NCBI RefSeq assembly: GCF_001936595.1
Contig: NZ_MLBG01000003.1
Location: forward strand, 55,307-119,306
Reading direction: 5' to 3'
Length of the DNA: 64,000 nucleotides
Origin: Desulfovibrio sp. DV
GTDB lineage: Bacteria; Desulfobacterota; Desulfovibrionia; Desulfovibrionales; Desulfovibrionaceae
The first letter of the stretch is position 1. Each line of letters begins with the position of its first letter. This document shows positions 27,522 through 36,163 of this stretch, piece after piece. The notes beneath the pieces are model-generated. The model saw only the letters and a list, made by a program, of their open reading frames with translations. It was not told where the DNA came from and ran no database searches. Made by a program: the position numbers and the translations under genes.

Positions 27522-27929
27522 AGACCGGACTCCTTGAAATTGACTCTCAACGTCGAGAGAGACAATAAGCCCTTTCCAACCTGACGCAAGATGTTTTATC
27601 CAAGACAAATGACCCTTCTGCAACCAGCCGGGTTCCCGGCGACAGCCCCCGACAGGGCCGGCCACCGTCTTCAATTGCAGGGGGTTGACGCAGCCACGGC
27701 CCTTTGGCCGCCGGGGCAACGGTTGTTTGCGACACCTTTGCGCGGCTGTTGCCACGGCCCTTGGCCGACCTGATGCAATGGGAAAGCCATCAACCCGTCT
27801 TTGCCCCTTTGCAGGGGTCCGGGGGGATCATCCCCCCGGCCGCCGGAGGCATCCGCTCTCGATTTTTTGCACTGGCCTTCCTATAAAACACCCTTGACCT
27901 CGGGCTCCTGCGCCCCAAGGATCAGGCTC
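27522..27929. promoter_or_regulatory. Divergent spacer, Cys-rich membrane protein / Usp
   Basis: About 410 bases between divergent genes. The right half holds one copy of the dispersed palindromic element (27804-27852). Promoters for both genes are expected, but none could be assigned. Confidence 0.35.
27804..27852 (+). repeat. Dispersed palindromic element, copy 1
   Basis: A CCCC-TTTGCA-GGGG hairpin, then a perfect 10-bp palindrome around one base (27819-27839, arms CCGGGGGGAT/ATCCCCCCGG), then the constant edge GGCCGCCGGAGGCAT. It is 78 nt upstream of the Usp start, inside a divergent promoter region, so it is not simply a terminator. Confidence 0.8.
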
Positions 27930-28799
27930 ATGGAAAAACATCTCCTGGTGACCGTCAGCAACGAGTATCAAACGTCCCAAAGCCTTCGATTCGTCTACAA
28001 TTTCTTCTCGAACCGAACCGACCTCAAGCTGACCCTGTTCTATGTTGTGCCGCGCAAACCCGATTGGCGGCTCGATCCCATCGATCTGGACGCCAATCCC
28101 GAAGCCATCGTGCATATTGAGGAAGACAAAGCCCTGCTCGGTGTGCCGGCCATGGCAAAGGCCAAGGAATGGCTCTATTCCATGGGCTTTTCCAAAGATC
28201 AGGTGCTGGTCAAATTTTCCCGGGGCAAGCTCGGCACAGTCAAGGAGATCGTCCGGGAATCCGAGGAAGGCCTTTACGATGCGGCCGTGCTGGGCCGGCG
28301 GGGCCTGTCCTGGTTTGAGGAGATGGTGACGGATTCGGTGTCGCACCGCATCCTATGGGAATCGCTGTCGTTTCCCATCTGGATCTGCCGCAACCCGGAG
28401 CGCGGCCGCAAAAACGTGCTGGTGTGCGTGGATGGGTCGGACGAATGCATGCGGGTGGCCGACCATGCCGGGTACATGGTGCGCCACGATCCGGAACATT
28501 CCATCACCCTGCTCCATGTCTGCACCGATGACCGCTGCATCGACGCGGAACAAATCTTCGGCCGCGCCCTGGCCGAAGTCAAAGCCAACGGCGTGCCCGA
28601 TGCGCGCATCAGCGTCAAAGTGCTCACCTCGGCCAATCCGGCCCGGACCATCCTGGCCGAAGCCAACGAAGGCAAATATGCTGCCGTGGCCATCGGCCGC
28701 ACCAGCCACAAGCCCTCCTCGCTGGAACACGTCTTCGCCACCACCAGCCTCAAAATCCTGCGCGGCATCGAACACGCGGCCCTGTGGTTGTGCAAGTAG
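27930..28799 (+). CDS. Universal stress protein with two Usp domains
   Basis: A 289-residue cytoplasmic protein with tandem UspA folds. The first (about 1-150) starts MEKHLLVTVS and contains YDAAVLGRRGLSWFEEM, a GRRG nucleotide-site variant. The second (about 160-289) starts NVLVCVDGSDECMRVADHA and contains ANEGKYAAVAIGRTSHKP. The tandem form is common in anaerobes and often binds ATP. No clear partner lies beside it. ATG 27930 was chosen because the protein begins at once with the Usp beta-strand; the longer frame upstream runs through the repeat element. Its role is generic stress or redox adaptation by family only. Confidence 0.88.
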   Translation: MEKHLLVTVSNEYQTSQSLRFVYNFFSNRTDLKLTLFYVVPRKPDWRLDPIDLDANPEAIVHIEEDKALLGVPAMAKAKEWLYSMGFSKDQVLVKFSRGKLGTVKEIVRESEEGLYDAAVLGRRGLSWFEEMVTDSVSHRILWESLSFPIWICRNPERGRKNVLVCVDGSDECMRVADHAGYMVRHDPEHSITLLHVCTDDRCIDAEQIFGRALAEVKANGVPDARISVKVLTSANPARTILAEANEGKYAAVAIGRTSHKPSSLEHVFATTSLKILRGIEHAALWLCK

Positions 28800-28827
28800 C
28801 TGAAGTGGCGTGAGGACGAGAGAGGAT

Positions 28828-28874
28828 GTGGGGGAGGGAACCCCTTTTTGGGAAAAAGGGGTTCCCTCCCCCAC
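28828..28874. terminator. Very long perfect hairpin between convergent genes
   Basis: A 22-bp perfect inverted repeat (28828-28849 with 28853-28874) has a 3-nt loop. The stem goes GTGGGGGAGGGAACCCC then a T5 run, and its partner starts with A5. It is centred 50 nt after the Usp stop and has T-runs for both strands, so it is likely a bidirectional terminator. Confidence 0.8.
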
Positions 28875-29010
28875 GCCCCCACCCTCCCCAAAAACTTTCT
28901 TCTTTTCAAAGGGTGGGTGGAAGCGCGGTCGGAGCGCGGTCGGAATGTGGTTCACGGCGCATCCTTGACCACGCAACCCACCCTGTGCCTGCCGGCTCCA
29001 TCCCACTTTT

Positions 29011-29057
29011 CCCTTTGCAGGGGTCCGGGGGGATCATCCCCCGGCCGCCGGAGGCAT
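29011..29057 (+). repeat. Dispersed palindromic element, copy 2
   Basis: CCCTTTGCAGGGG, a CCGGGGGG-ATCAT-CCCCCGG core (29025-29044, with one unpaired G) and the edge GGCCGCCGGAGGCAT. It lies 20 nt beyond the stop of the minus-strand membrane protein gene. Confidence 0.8.
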
Positions 29058-29076
29058 CTTCCTTCTTCCCCTCCCT

Positions 29077-29679
29077 TCACTTCCCCTTGCCGCGTCCGCG
29101 CAGATCGTCGAACTGGCGGCGCACGGTTTCCAGGCGCGCCCGGTAGCCTTCGGCGTCGCCGTATTCCAGGAAGAACCGGTAGCGGGAGTGGGTGGACTTG
29201 GGCGTGCGGGCATGGCGGATGGGGCACCAGTATTGTTCGGTGCGGGCGGCCACCTCGCGCACGAAGGCGAGCAGGCCGTTGAAATAGCCGCAGTAGACGC
29301 AGCTGAGTTTTTCGATCCAATTGAGATAGGACAGGGCGTGGCGGTCAATGACGATGTAATCGCAACGCCGCACCTTGGGGATGCCATAGATGGGGAAGCA
29401 GACGAACTGATAAAAGGTGATGGAAAGGTCCATGATAAGGGCCGGGATGACGGCTCCCCAGATGATCGGCATGGTAAGCATTCTCAGAAAACCGGATGCA
29501 GCGACATACGCCGACCATTTCGTGGCCAGCAGCTTGTGCCGCTGCTGGATCTCTTTGGTGAAATGGACCTTTTTGCGCTCAATGGTGTAGCGGACCTCAG
29601 TGCCGACGTGATCGAACTCCGCAGCCAGCTCCTTTTCCAGAGCCTCCATACGGGCGATGATGTCGTCTATTTTGCTCAA
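29077..29679 (-). CDS. Conserved membrane protein of unknown function
   Basis: About 200 residues. A charged helical N-terminus (SKIDDIIARMEALEKELAAEFDHVG) leads to one or two hydrophobic segments (LTMPIIWGAVIPALIMDLSITFYQFVCF, about 80-110). A cytoplasmic or membrane-proximal C-terminal domain follows with CDYIVIDRHALSYLNWIEKL, CVYCGYFNG, VREVAARTEQYWCPIRHA. The Cys-x-x-Cys and nearby Trp-Cys and His look like a metal or redox site. I know similar unnamed proteins in proteobacteria but no function. The TTG at 29679 has GAGGT upstream; ATG 29649 is an alternative. The longer frame to 29916 crosses two repeat elements and is not credible. Confidence 0.7.
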   Translation of the reverse strand: MSKIDDIIARMEALEKELAAEFDHVGTEVRYTIERKKVHFTKEIQQRHKLLATKWSAYVAASGFLRMLTMPIIWGAVIPALIMDLSITFYQFVCFPIYGIPKVRRCDYIVIDRHALSYLNWIEKLSCVYCGYFNGLLAFVREVAARTEQYWCPIRHARTPKSTHSRYRFFLEYGDAEGYRARLETVRRQFDDLRGRGKGK

Positions 29680-29705
29680 AAAGACCTCGTGGAAGAGTAG
29701 GAGAA

Positions 29706-29760
29706 GATGCCTCCGGCGGCCGGGAGGGGGTAACCCCCTCCCGGACCCTCCCTGGCGAGG
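29706..29760 (-). repeat. Dispersed palindromic element, copy 3 (inverted)
   Basis: The constant edge in inverted orientation (ATGCCTCCGGCGGCC), then a perfect 12-bp palindrome around one base (29720-29744, arms CCGGGAGGGGGT/ACCCCCTCCCGG), then ACCCTCCCTGG. This is a fourth core type. It forms an outward-facing pair with copy 4. Confidence 0.75.
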
Positions 29761-29840
29761 GAGGGGCGAGAGGGGCAGACGTTTTTCCAAAAAGTTGCCG
29801 CGTTCGTGCGCGCTTGCGCCACGCCCCACCCCCTTTTCCA

Positions 29841-29886
29841 TCGAGGGGGTCCGGGGGGGATCATCCCCCCGGCCGCCGGAGGCGTC
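29841..29886 (+). repeat. Dispersed palindromic element, copy 4
   Basis: CGAGGGGGTCC, a core with seven G against six C around ATCAT (29851-29872), then the edge GGCCGCCGGAGGCGTC. It sits 34 nt beyond the nrdJ stop. Confidence 0.75.
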
Positions 29887-29919
29887 TTTATTCTCTTCGT
29901 ATCTTTCTCTTCTCAATCA

Positions 29920-32151
29920 TCATCCACACTTGGTATAGCCGCAGTTTTTGCAGGCGTGGCAGCCTTCTTCGAAGACGAGGTCCGAGCCGCAGTCCGGGCA
30001 TTGCGGGTGGCCGAGCGTGCCGGTGTCGTCGCGCACGGTCCGGCCTTCCATGTAGCGGTTTTCCAGCACCCAGGACACGGCGTCGGGGATGGAGAGCAGC
30101 AGGCCTTTTTTCTGGAACACCGGGTTTTCGCCGCCGATGCCTTTGAGCTGGCCCACGATGTCGTCCACACTGACCCCGGAGCGCAGGGCCAGGGACACGA
30201 GGCGTCCGATGGCTTCGGCCTTGGCCGTCACCGAACGGCCGGATTTGCCGATGGTGGCGAAGACCTCGAAGGGTTTGCCGTCGATCTCGTTGACGGTGAG
30301 ATAGAGTTCGCCCATGCCGGTTTTGACCTTCTGGGTGAAGCCGAAAACGATGTCCGGGCGGGTGCGCACCTTGGTTGGCTTCTTGGCCGGGTCGGCCGGA
30401 GCGCCGTCGCCGGTGCACAGCACCTGATTGGCCTTGCAGCCGTCGCGGTAGACGGTCACGCCTTTGCAGCCCAGTTCGTAGGCCATCCAGTAAATACCCC
30501 GGATGTCTTCCTGGGTGGCTGTGCCGGGCAGGTTGACGGTCTTGGATACGGCGTTGTCGGTATATTTCTGGAAGGCGGCCTGCATTTTGAGGTGCCAGAC
30601 CGGCTCGATGTCCATGGCGGTGACGAAGACTTCGCGCAGGTTCTCGGGCAGCATCCCGATGTGGGCGATGGAGCCTTTGCGGGTGACCTCCTCCATGAGC
30701 GCGTCGGAGTGGGCTCCGGCGGCCCTGAGGGCGGCCACGAAATGGGGGTTGGCCTCCACGAGCTTTTCGCCGTCCATGACATGGCGGGCAAAGGACAGGG
30801 CAAACAGCGGCTCGATGCCGGACGAGCAGCCGGCGATGATGGACAGTGTGCCGGTGGGGGCGATGGTGGTGGTGGTGGCGTTTCTGTAGGGGCCGAGATT
30901 GCGTTTGCCGTAGATGGATTCGGGGTAGGCCGGGAAGGGGCCGCGTTCGGCGGCCAGGAGCTTGGAGGCGGACCGGGCCTCGGCCTGGATGGTCTCCATG
31001 AGCTTCTCGGCCAGGGACAGGGCTTCGGTGCTGTCGTAGGGCACGCCAAGGAGATAGAGCAGATCGGCAAAGCCCATGACGCCAAGGCCGATCTTGCGGT
31101 TGGCGTGGACCATTTCGGTGATCTGTTCAAAGGGATAGCGCGAGGCGTCGATGACGTTGTCGAGGAAGCGCACGGCCAGATGCACGGTTTCGGCCAGGCC
31201 CTTCCAGTCGATGCCGTCCTTGGCCTGCGGATCGTAAAATACCGATAAATTTATGGAACCGAGATTGCAGGCTTCAAAGGGAAGGAGTGGCTGTTCGCCG
31301 CAGGGATTTGTCGACTCGATGTCGCCCAGGGCCGGGGTGGGGTTGTCGCGGTTGATGCGGTCGAGAAAGACGATGCCCGGATCACCGGATTCCCAGGCCT
31401 TGCGCACGAGCAGGGCAAAGACCTCGCTGGCCGAAAGCCGGCTTCGCACCGAGCCGTCCCGGGGGTCGATCAGGTCGTAGTCCTCGCCCTTTTCCACGGC
31501 CTGCATGAAGCGTTCGGTCAGCGCCACCGAGATATTGAAATTCTGCAGTTCGTTTTCGCGTTCCTTGCAGGAAATAAATTCCAGGATGTCGGGGTGGTCG
31601 ACCCGCAGGATGCCCATGTTGGCCCCGCGCCGGGTGCCGCCCTGTTTGACCTGCTCGGTTGCGGTATTGAAAATCCGCATGAACGACACCGGCCCGGAGG
31701 CCACGCCGCCGGTTGAGCCGACGCGGCTTTTTTTGGGGCGAAGCCGCGAAAAGGAAAAGCCCGTGCCGCCGCCGGATTTGTGGATAAGCGCGGCGAACTT
31801 CACGGCGTCAAAAATCTCGTCCATGGAATCGCCGACCGGCAGCACGAAGCAGGCGGCCAACTGCCCAAGCGGGGTGCCGGCGTTCATGAGGGTGGGGGAG
31901 TTGGGGAGAAACCGCATCCCGACCATGAGATCGTAAAATTTCCGGGCCAGGGCCTCCGGGGTGCAGGACGAATCGGGATATTTGGCCTCTTCGGCGGCGA
32001 TGGCCGCAGCCACGCGCCAGAACAGTCCCCGGACGTCCTCCTCGGGGGAGCCGTCGGGGTTCTTTTTGAGGTAGCGCTTGGACAGGACCACCATGGCGTT
32101 GTCGTTGACAGCAGCCTCGGGCAGATCGGCGGGCAGGGGAAGGTTGGTCAT
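29920..32151 (-). CDS. nrdJ: Adenosylcobalamin-dependent (class II) ribonucleotide reductase
   Basis: Reduces ribonucleotides to deoxyribonucleotides using B12 as radical source, without oxygen. The protein is 743 residues, the usual size for this NrdJ form. Hallmarks include RFLPNSPTLMNAGTPLGQLAACFVL near the N-terminus (first active-site Cys), SGGGTGFSFSRLRP, EQVKQGGTRRGANMG, and the NPCGEQPLLPFEACNLGSINL block with the radical cysteine. The C-terminus carries a Cys-rich tail (CPDCGSDLVFEEGCHACKNCGYTKCG) that regenerates the active site. No N-terminal ATP cone is evident. It is monocistronic, with an unusual hairpin just upstream of the start. Confidence 0.97.
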   Translation of the reverse strand: MTNLPLPADLPEAAVNDNAMVVLSKRYLKKNPDGSPEEDVRGLFWRVAAAIAAEEAKYPDSSCTPEALARKFYDLMVGMRFLPNSPTLMNAGTPLGQLAACFVLPVGDSMDEIFDAVKFAALIHKSGGGTGFSFSRLRPKKSRVGSTGGVASGPVSFMRIFNTATEQVKQGGTRRGANMGILRVDHPDILEFISCKERENELQNFNISVALTERFMQAVEKGEDYDLIDPRDGSVRSRLSASEVFALLVRKAWESGDPGIVFLDRINRDNPTPALGDIESTNPCGEQPLLPFEACNLGSINLSVFYDPQAKDGIDWKGLAETVHLAVRFLDNVIDASRYPFEQITEMVHANRKIGLGVMGFADLLYLLGVPYDSTEALSLAEKLMETIQAEARSASKLLAAERGPFPAYPESIYGKRNLGPYRNATTTTIAPTGTLSIIAGCSSGIEPLFALSFARHVMDGEKLVEANPHFVAALRAAGAHSDALMEEVTRKGSIAHIGMLPENLREVFVTAMDIEPVWHLKMQAAFQKYTDNAVSKTVNLPGTATQEDIRGIYWMAYELGCKGVTVYRDGCKANQVLCTGDGAPADPAKKPTKVRTRPDIVFGFTQKVKTGMGELYLTVNEIDGKPFEVFATIGKSGRSVTAKAEAIGRLVSLALRSGVSVDDIVGQLKGIGGENPVFQKKGLLLSIPDAVSWVLENRYMEGRTVRDDTGTLGHPQCPDCGSDLVFEEGCHACKNCGYTKCG

Positions 32152-32184
32152 GGGGCGTTGTTCCTAAGCGTTGTCAATTGCGGG

Positions 32185-32211
32185 AAAAAAGTTTGGCCGC
32201 CTGATGGCGGC
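32185..32211 (-). promoter_or_regulatory. Leader hairpin upstream of nrdJ
   Basis: On the nrdJ strand, GCCGCC-N4-GGCGGC (32196-32211) is followed four bases later by six T (complement of 32185-32190), about 34-60 nt before the start codon. This resembles a weak intrinsic terminator in the leader, so attenuation is possible. It does not match a cobalamin riboswitch. Confidence 0.3.
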
Positions 32212-32440
32212 TTACAAAACAACCAACAAAAACAGCGTATTAAAATTCAGGGCAGACGCGAGAACCGGTGTCCCCGCATTCTTGAGACATACACCAGATC
32301 AGATCGGATTGCCACACCCACGCCGACATGCCCCGGATCAGGCCGGGACGCCGGCTGTGGCGGATCGGTGCGGGGTGAAGGTATTTTCCCCGGCTTTTTT
32401 GGAGCCGTACAGGGCGGCGCAAAGGCGGGGCTGCACCGCA
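32212..32440. other. Spacer between nrdJ and lon
   Basis: Nothing beyond a likely nrdJ promoter is expected here. The stretch after the nrdJ leader hairpin is AT-richer. No open frame, repeat or operator is supported. Confidence 0.4.
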
Positions 32441-32470
32441 AAAAAGGCCGGAGCGTCTCCGCCCCGGCCT
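32440..32470 (-). terminator. Rho-independent terminator of lon
   Basis: On the minus strand, AGGCCGGGGCG (32470-32460) and CGCTCCGGCCT (32455-32445) form an 11-bp stem with one mismatch and a 4-nt loop, followed by six T. It begins 31 nt beyond the lon stop. Confidence 0.8.
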
Positions 32471-32500
32471 CTTGGTCGCTGTCCATACGGACTCGTTCGT

Positions 32501-34984
32501 CTAGGCCGTCGCCTCGGGCGTCTGCGCCGTCGCAGCCTCGGCCGCAACCTCGGGCTTGGCGCAGGCCAACGGCCAGACCTCGTCGATGCGTTCCACCGGC
32601 ATGATCTTGATGCGCCCGCGCAGGTCCTTGGGAATATCCAGGATGTCCTTCATATTCTTGGCCGGAATGATGACCTGCTTCATGCCGGCGGCCACCGCCG
32701 CCAGGATCTTTTCCTTGATGCCGCCAACCGGCAGCACCCGGCCGCGAAGCGTGATCTCACCGGTCATGGCCAGATCGTTGCACACCGGCGTGTTGGTCAA
32801 AAGCGAAATCAGCGCCGTGACCAGGGTGACGCCGGCCGACGGGCCGTCTTTGGGCGTGGCTCCGGCCGGCACGTGGATGTGGATGTCGTTTTTCTCAAAC
32901 GCTTCGGGGTTGATGCCGAGTTCCTTGGCCCGGGACTTGGCATAGGTCAGCGCCGCCTGGGCCGACTCCTTCATCACCTCGCCAAGCTTGCCCGTCAGAT
33001 GCACCGCCCCCTTGCCCGGGGTGGTGGCCGCCTCGATGTGCAAAAGCACCCCGCCAACCGGGGTCCAGGCCAGACCGACGGCCACGCCCGGCGGCAGATC
33101 GGCCTCGCGCTCGTCGTCCATGAACCGGGCCGGTCCAAGGAGCTTTTCCAGCGAGGAAACCGTCACCCGGAAGGGCGGCTCCTCTCCCTCGGCCTTGCGC
33201 CGGGCCAGCTTGCGGCACACCGAACCGATCTCGCGCTCCAGGTTTCGCAGGCCGGCCTCGCGGGTGTAGTCGCGGATCACCCGGGCCACCACCAGATCGG
33301 AGATGGACACGTCCGCAGTGGCCAGGCCGTTTTCCTCGATCTGGCGCGGCAGAATGTAGCGCCGGGCAATCTTGACCTTCTCCTGCTCGGTGTAGCCGGG
33401 CAGGCGGATCACTTCCATGCGGTCAAGGAGCGCCGCCGGAATGGTGTCGAGCATGTTGGCCGTACAGATGAACATCACCTTGGACAGGTCAAAGGGCACG
33501 TTTAAGTAGTGGTCCGAGAAGGAATTGTTCTGTTCGGGATCAAGCACCTCAAGGAGCGCCGAGGACGGATCGCCCCGGAAGTCCGAGCCGACCTTGTCGA
33601 TCTCATCGAGCATGATGACCGGGTTGCGGGTGCCGGCCTGCTTGATGCTCTGGATGACCCGGCCGGGCATGGAGCCGATGTAGGTGCGCCTGTGGCCCCG
33701 GATTTCCGCCTCGTCGCGCATCCCGCCAAGGGACATGCGCACGAACTTGCGGCCAAGGGCCCGGGCAATGGACCGGCCAAGGGAGGTCTTGCCCACGCCC
33801 GGAGGGCCGACAAAGCACAGGATGGGGCCTTTCATGCCCGGATTGAGCTTTCGAACCGACAGGTATTCGAGGATGCGCTCCTTGACCTTTTCCAGATCGA
33901 AATGGTCGTCGTCGAGGATGCGCTTGGCTTCCTTGATGTCGAGCCGGTCCTTGGAGAGCTTTTTCCAGGGCAGGTCCACCATCCAGTCGAGATAGGTGCG
34001 GATGACGCCGGCCTCGGAGGAATCGGGATGCATGGACACCAGCCTCTTGAGCTGCTTGTCCGTCTCCTTTTTGACCTCCTTGGGCATCCCGACCTTGTCC
34101 AGGGCCTCTTTGAGCTCCTCAAGGTCGTCGGACTCCTCGCCGCCCTCGCCAAGCTCCCGGCGAATGGCCTTGAGCTGCTCACGCAGGAAGAAGTCTTTTT
34201 GCGCCTTGTCCATGCCCTCTTTGGCCATGTTCTGGATCTTGGCCTGCATGGTGGCCACTTCGGCTTCCTTGACCAGCTGGTCGTTGACCAGCCGCAGCCG
34301 CTCCACCGGGTCCTCGCACTCCAGCAGCCGCTGGGCCTCTTCCACCCGCATCCGCAGGTTCGACGCCACCAGATCGGCCAGCCGGCCGGGTTCGTTGACG
34401 CTGTTTAAAACAGCCATGATATCGGCCGAGGCCATGCCCCGAAGCGACAGGATCTTCTCGCTCTGCTCCCGGGCGGCCCGCATCATGGCTTCCTGCTCCA
34501 GGGTCGCTTCCTTGGGATCGCGCTCGGCCAGCACTTCCACCGAGGCCTGGAGATAGGGCTCAGACGAGCTGAATTCCTTCACCCGGGCCCGGGTGAGGCC
34601 CTGGACCAGCACTTTGAGCCGGCCGTCAGGCATTTTGAGCATCCGCATGATCATGCCCACGGTGCCGACCCGGTAGAGGTCGTCGGCCCCGGGGTCGTCG
34701 ACCTTCTCATCCTTCTGGGTGAGCACCAATATGTAGCGCGAGCCGTTTAAGGCCGCGTCCACGGCCTGGACCGACTTGTCCCGGCCGACAAACAGCGGCA
34801 GGATCATATAATTGAAAACCACGATGTCGCGCACGGGCAACACCGGCAATTCGGTTGGAATATCGGGCGGACTCGTCTCGTCGCCTTCGGTCCCGGCAGC
34901 CACCGGAGCGGCGTCGGCCTTGGGGGCGTCGGCCTCGGGGGCATCAGCCTCGGGGACCGCCTGCGGGTCGTGTTCTTTGTCCAT
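32501..34984 (-). CDS. lon: ATP-dependent protease La (Lon)
   Basis: Cytoplasmic ATP-dependent serine protease of 827 residues that removes misfolded and short-lived regulatory proteins. The N-terminal substrate domain begins ELPVLPVRDIVVFNYMILPLFVGR. The AAA+ module has Walker A GPPGVGKT (393-400). The protease domain carries the catalytic Ser716 in GPSAGV and Lys759 in GGIKEK. A Glu/Ala/Pro-rich leader of about 45 residues precedes the domain. ATG 34984 was chosen for AAGGAG ten bases upstream; a start at 35020 adds 12 residues. It is the last gene of a same-strand row holA-radC-acyP-lon with gaps of 87, 16 and 86 nt, and has its own terminator. Confidence 0.97.
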   Translation of the reverse strand: MDKEHDPQAVPEADAPEADAPKADAAPVAAGTEGDETSPPDIPTELPVLPVRDIVVFNYMILPLFVGRDKSVQAVDAALNGSRYILVLTQKDEKVDDPGADDLYRVGTVGMIMRMLKMPDGRLKVLVQGLTRARVKEFSSSEPYLQASVEVLAERDPKEATLEQEAMMRAAREQSEKILSLRGMASADIMAVLNSVNEPGRLADLVASNLRMRVEEAQRLLECEDPVERLRLVNDQLVKEAEVATMQAKIQNMAKEGMDKAQKDFFLREQLKAIRRELGEGGEESDDLEELKEALDKVGMPKEVKKETDKQLKRLVSMHPDSSEAGVIRTYLDWMVDLPWKKLSKDRLDIKEAKRILDDDHFDLEKVKERILEYLSVRKLNPGMKGPILCFVGPPGVGKTSLGRSIARALGRKFVRMSLGGMRDEAEIRGHRRTYIGSMPGRVIQSIKQAGTRNPVIMLDEIDKVGSDFRGDPSSALLEVLDPEQNNSFSDHYLNVPFDLSKVMFICTANMLDTIPAALLDRMEVIRLPGYTEQEKVKIARRYILPRQIEENGLATADVSISDLVVARVIRDYTREAGLRNLEREIGSVCRKLARRKAEGEEPPFRVTVSSLEKLLGPARFMDDEREADLPPGVAVGLAWTPVGGVLLHIEAATTPGKGAVHLTGKLGEVMKESAQAALTYAKSRAKELGINPEAFEKNDIHIHVPAGATPKDGPSAGVTLVTALISLLTNTPVCNDLAMTGEITLRGRVLPVGGIKEKILAAVAAGMKQVIIPAKNMKDILDIPKDLRGRIKIMPVERIDEVWPLACAKPEVAAEAATAQTPEATA

Positions 34985-35070
34985 GGTGCGAAGACTCCTT
35001 GTCTGCTTCGAAAGCGGCACAGGGGCCGATCACGCCTCCGAAGAGGCGGCCTCAACGAATGGCGGCCGGC

Positions 35071-35373
35071 CTAGCCGCGAATGGCAAAGGCCGTATAGGC
35101 CTTGTCGTAATCGATCATGGTGGCCGTCACCGAATCCACCCGGGCCAGGGGCGAGCCCTGGGGCAGGCGCTCCTTGAGGGCGGCCAGGGCATCGGGAGCG
35201 CCCTGGGCCAGCACTTCCACCTGACCGTCGGCCAGATTGCGCACCCAGCCGTTAAGCCCGAGACTGACGGCCTGATCACAGACCCAGGCCCGGAAATACA
35301 CGCCCTGCACCGTGCCGGAGATGGTGGCGTGCAGGCTTGGCGTCGCCTTTGCAGTGGCATCCGTCGCCGTCAT
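35071..35373 (-). CDS. acyP: Acylphosphatase
   Basis: Small cytoplasmic enzyme of 100 residues that hydrolyses acyl phosphates such as acetyl or carbamoyl phosphate. The phosphate-binding loop GTVQGVYFRAW contains the catalytic Arg28, and the catalytic Asn46 lies in GWVRNLADGQVEV. Length and the C-terminal strand YTAFAIRG fit the family. It sits 16 nt after radC and 86 nt before lon on the same strand. Its physiological substrate is not inferable from context. Confidence 0.93.
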   Translation of the reverse strand: MTATDATAKATPSLHATISGTVQGVYFRAWVCDQAVSLGLNGWVRNLADGQVEVLAQGAPDALAALKERLPQGSPLARVDSVTATMIDYDKAYTAFAIRG

Positions 35374-35389
35374 GGAGCGCCTCCTTGGG

Positions 35390-36076
35390 TTAGATCATGC
35401 CTTCGGCCTGGAAGCTGAAAAACCGGTTTTCCGTCACCACCAGGTGGTCAAGGACCCGGATGTCCATTTCCCGGGCGGCGCTGACAATGCGCCGGGTGAA
35501 TTCCACATCCTCGACCGAGGGCCGTGGGTCGGCCCCGGGATGGTTGTGGACCAGGATCACCCCGCTGGCCTTGTGGCGCAGGGCTGCGGCAATGACCTCA
35601 CGCGGATAAACCGCAGCCTGGTCCACCGTGCCCTTGCTCACCTGTTCCCAGCCGATCAGCCGGTTCTTGGTGTCCACCAGGGCCATCCAAAATTCCTCGT
35701 GCTCCTTGACCCCGATGCGCGAGCGGCCCATTTCGGCCACGATCTCGGGGCTGTTAAGCACCATGCGGTCCTTGAGCGGCTGCTCGTGGAACCTGGCCCA
35801 GACCTCGCGCCACAGGGTCAGGAATTCCTCGGCTCCCGGGCCGAAACCGGCCACGTCCCGCATTTCCTCCAGGCGCGCCGTCAGCACGCCGCGCACATTG
35901 CCGAACCGCTGCAGCAGTTCCTTGGCCAGGGGCTTGTTGTCGCGGCGGATGTTGACGTAGCCCAGGACAAGCTCCAACACTTCATAGTCGGCCAGGGCGC
36001 GCGGATTTTCCAGCAGCCGGTCTTTGAGGCGGCGGCGATGGCCGAGGTAGTGTGGCGATTCTTTCTTACTAAGCAT
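35390..36076 (-). CDS. radC: RadC-family JAMM-domain protein
   Basis: A 228-residue protein with an N-terminal helix-hairpin-helix region (VLELVLGYVNIRRDNKPLAKELLQRFGNVRGVL) and a C-terminal MPN/JAMM metal-binding domain. The motif VILVHNHPGADPRPSVED gives the two histidines and an aspartate that ligate zinc. It also has RIGVKEHEEFWMALVDTKNRLI. Despite the name, RadC proteins have no proven DNA-repair role, and metal-dependent hydrolase activity is an inference. ATG 36076 gives a normal N-terminus; a TTG six codons upstream is possible. Confidence 0.92.
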   Translation of the reverse strand: MLSKKESPHYLGHRRRLKDRLLENPRALADYEVLELVLGYVNIRRDNKPLAKELLQRFGNVRGVLTARLEEMRDVAGFGPGAEEFLTLWREVWARFHEQPLKDRMVLNSPEIVAEMGRSRIGVKEHEEFWMALVDTKNRLIGWEQVSKGTVDQAAVYPREVIAAALRHKASGVILVHNHPGADPRPSVEDVEFTRRIVSAAREMDIRVLDHLVVTENRFFSFQAEGMI

Positions 36077-36163
36077 GGTTTGCGGTCCGGGCAAGGCGTT
36101 TGTGGCGGATGGGCAGGAAAAACCGACAATCTGCAGCCGAAAAAAGGGAACATTCCGGCCCTG

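Noticed and set aside
29680..29916. An N-terminal extension of the conserved membrane protein up to 29916
   Set aside because: The added residues (Gly/Arg/Pro-rich) come from translation of two repeat elements; the protein-like sequence begins at about 29679.
29806..31248. A 480-codon plus-strand frame opposite nrdJ
   Set aside because: Antisense shadow; the upper part even runs through a repeat element.
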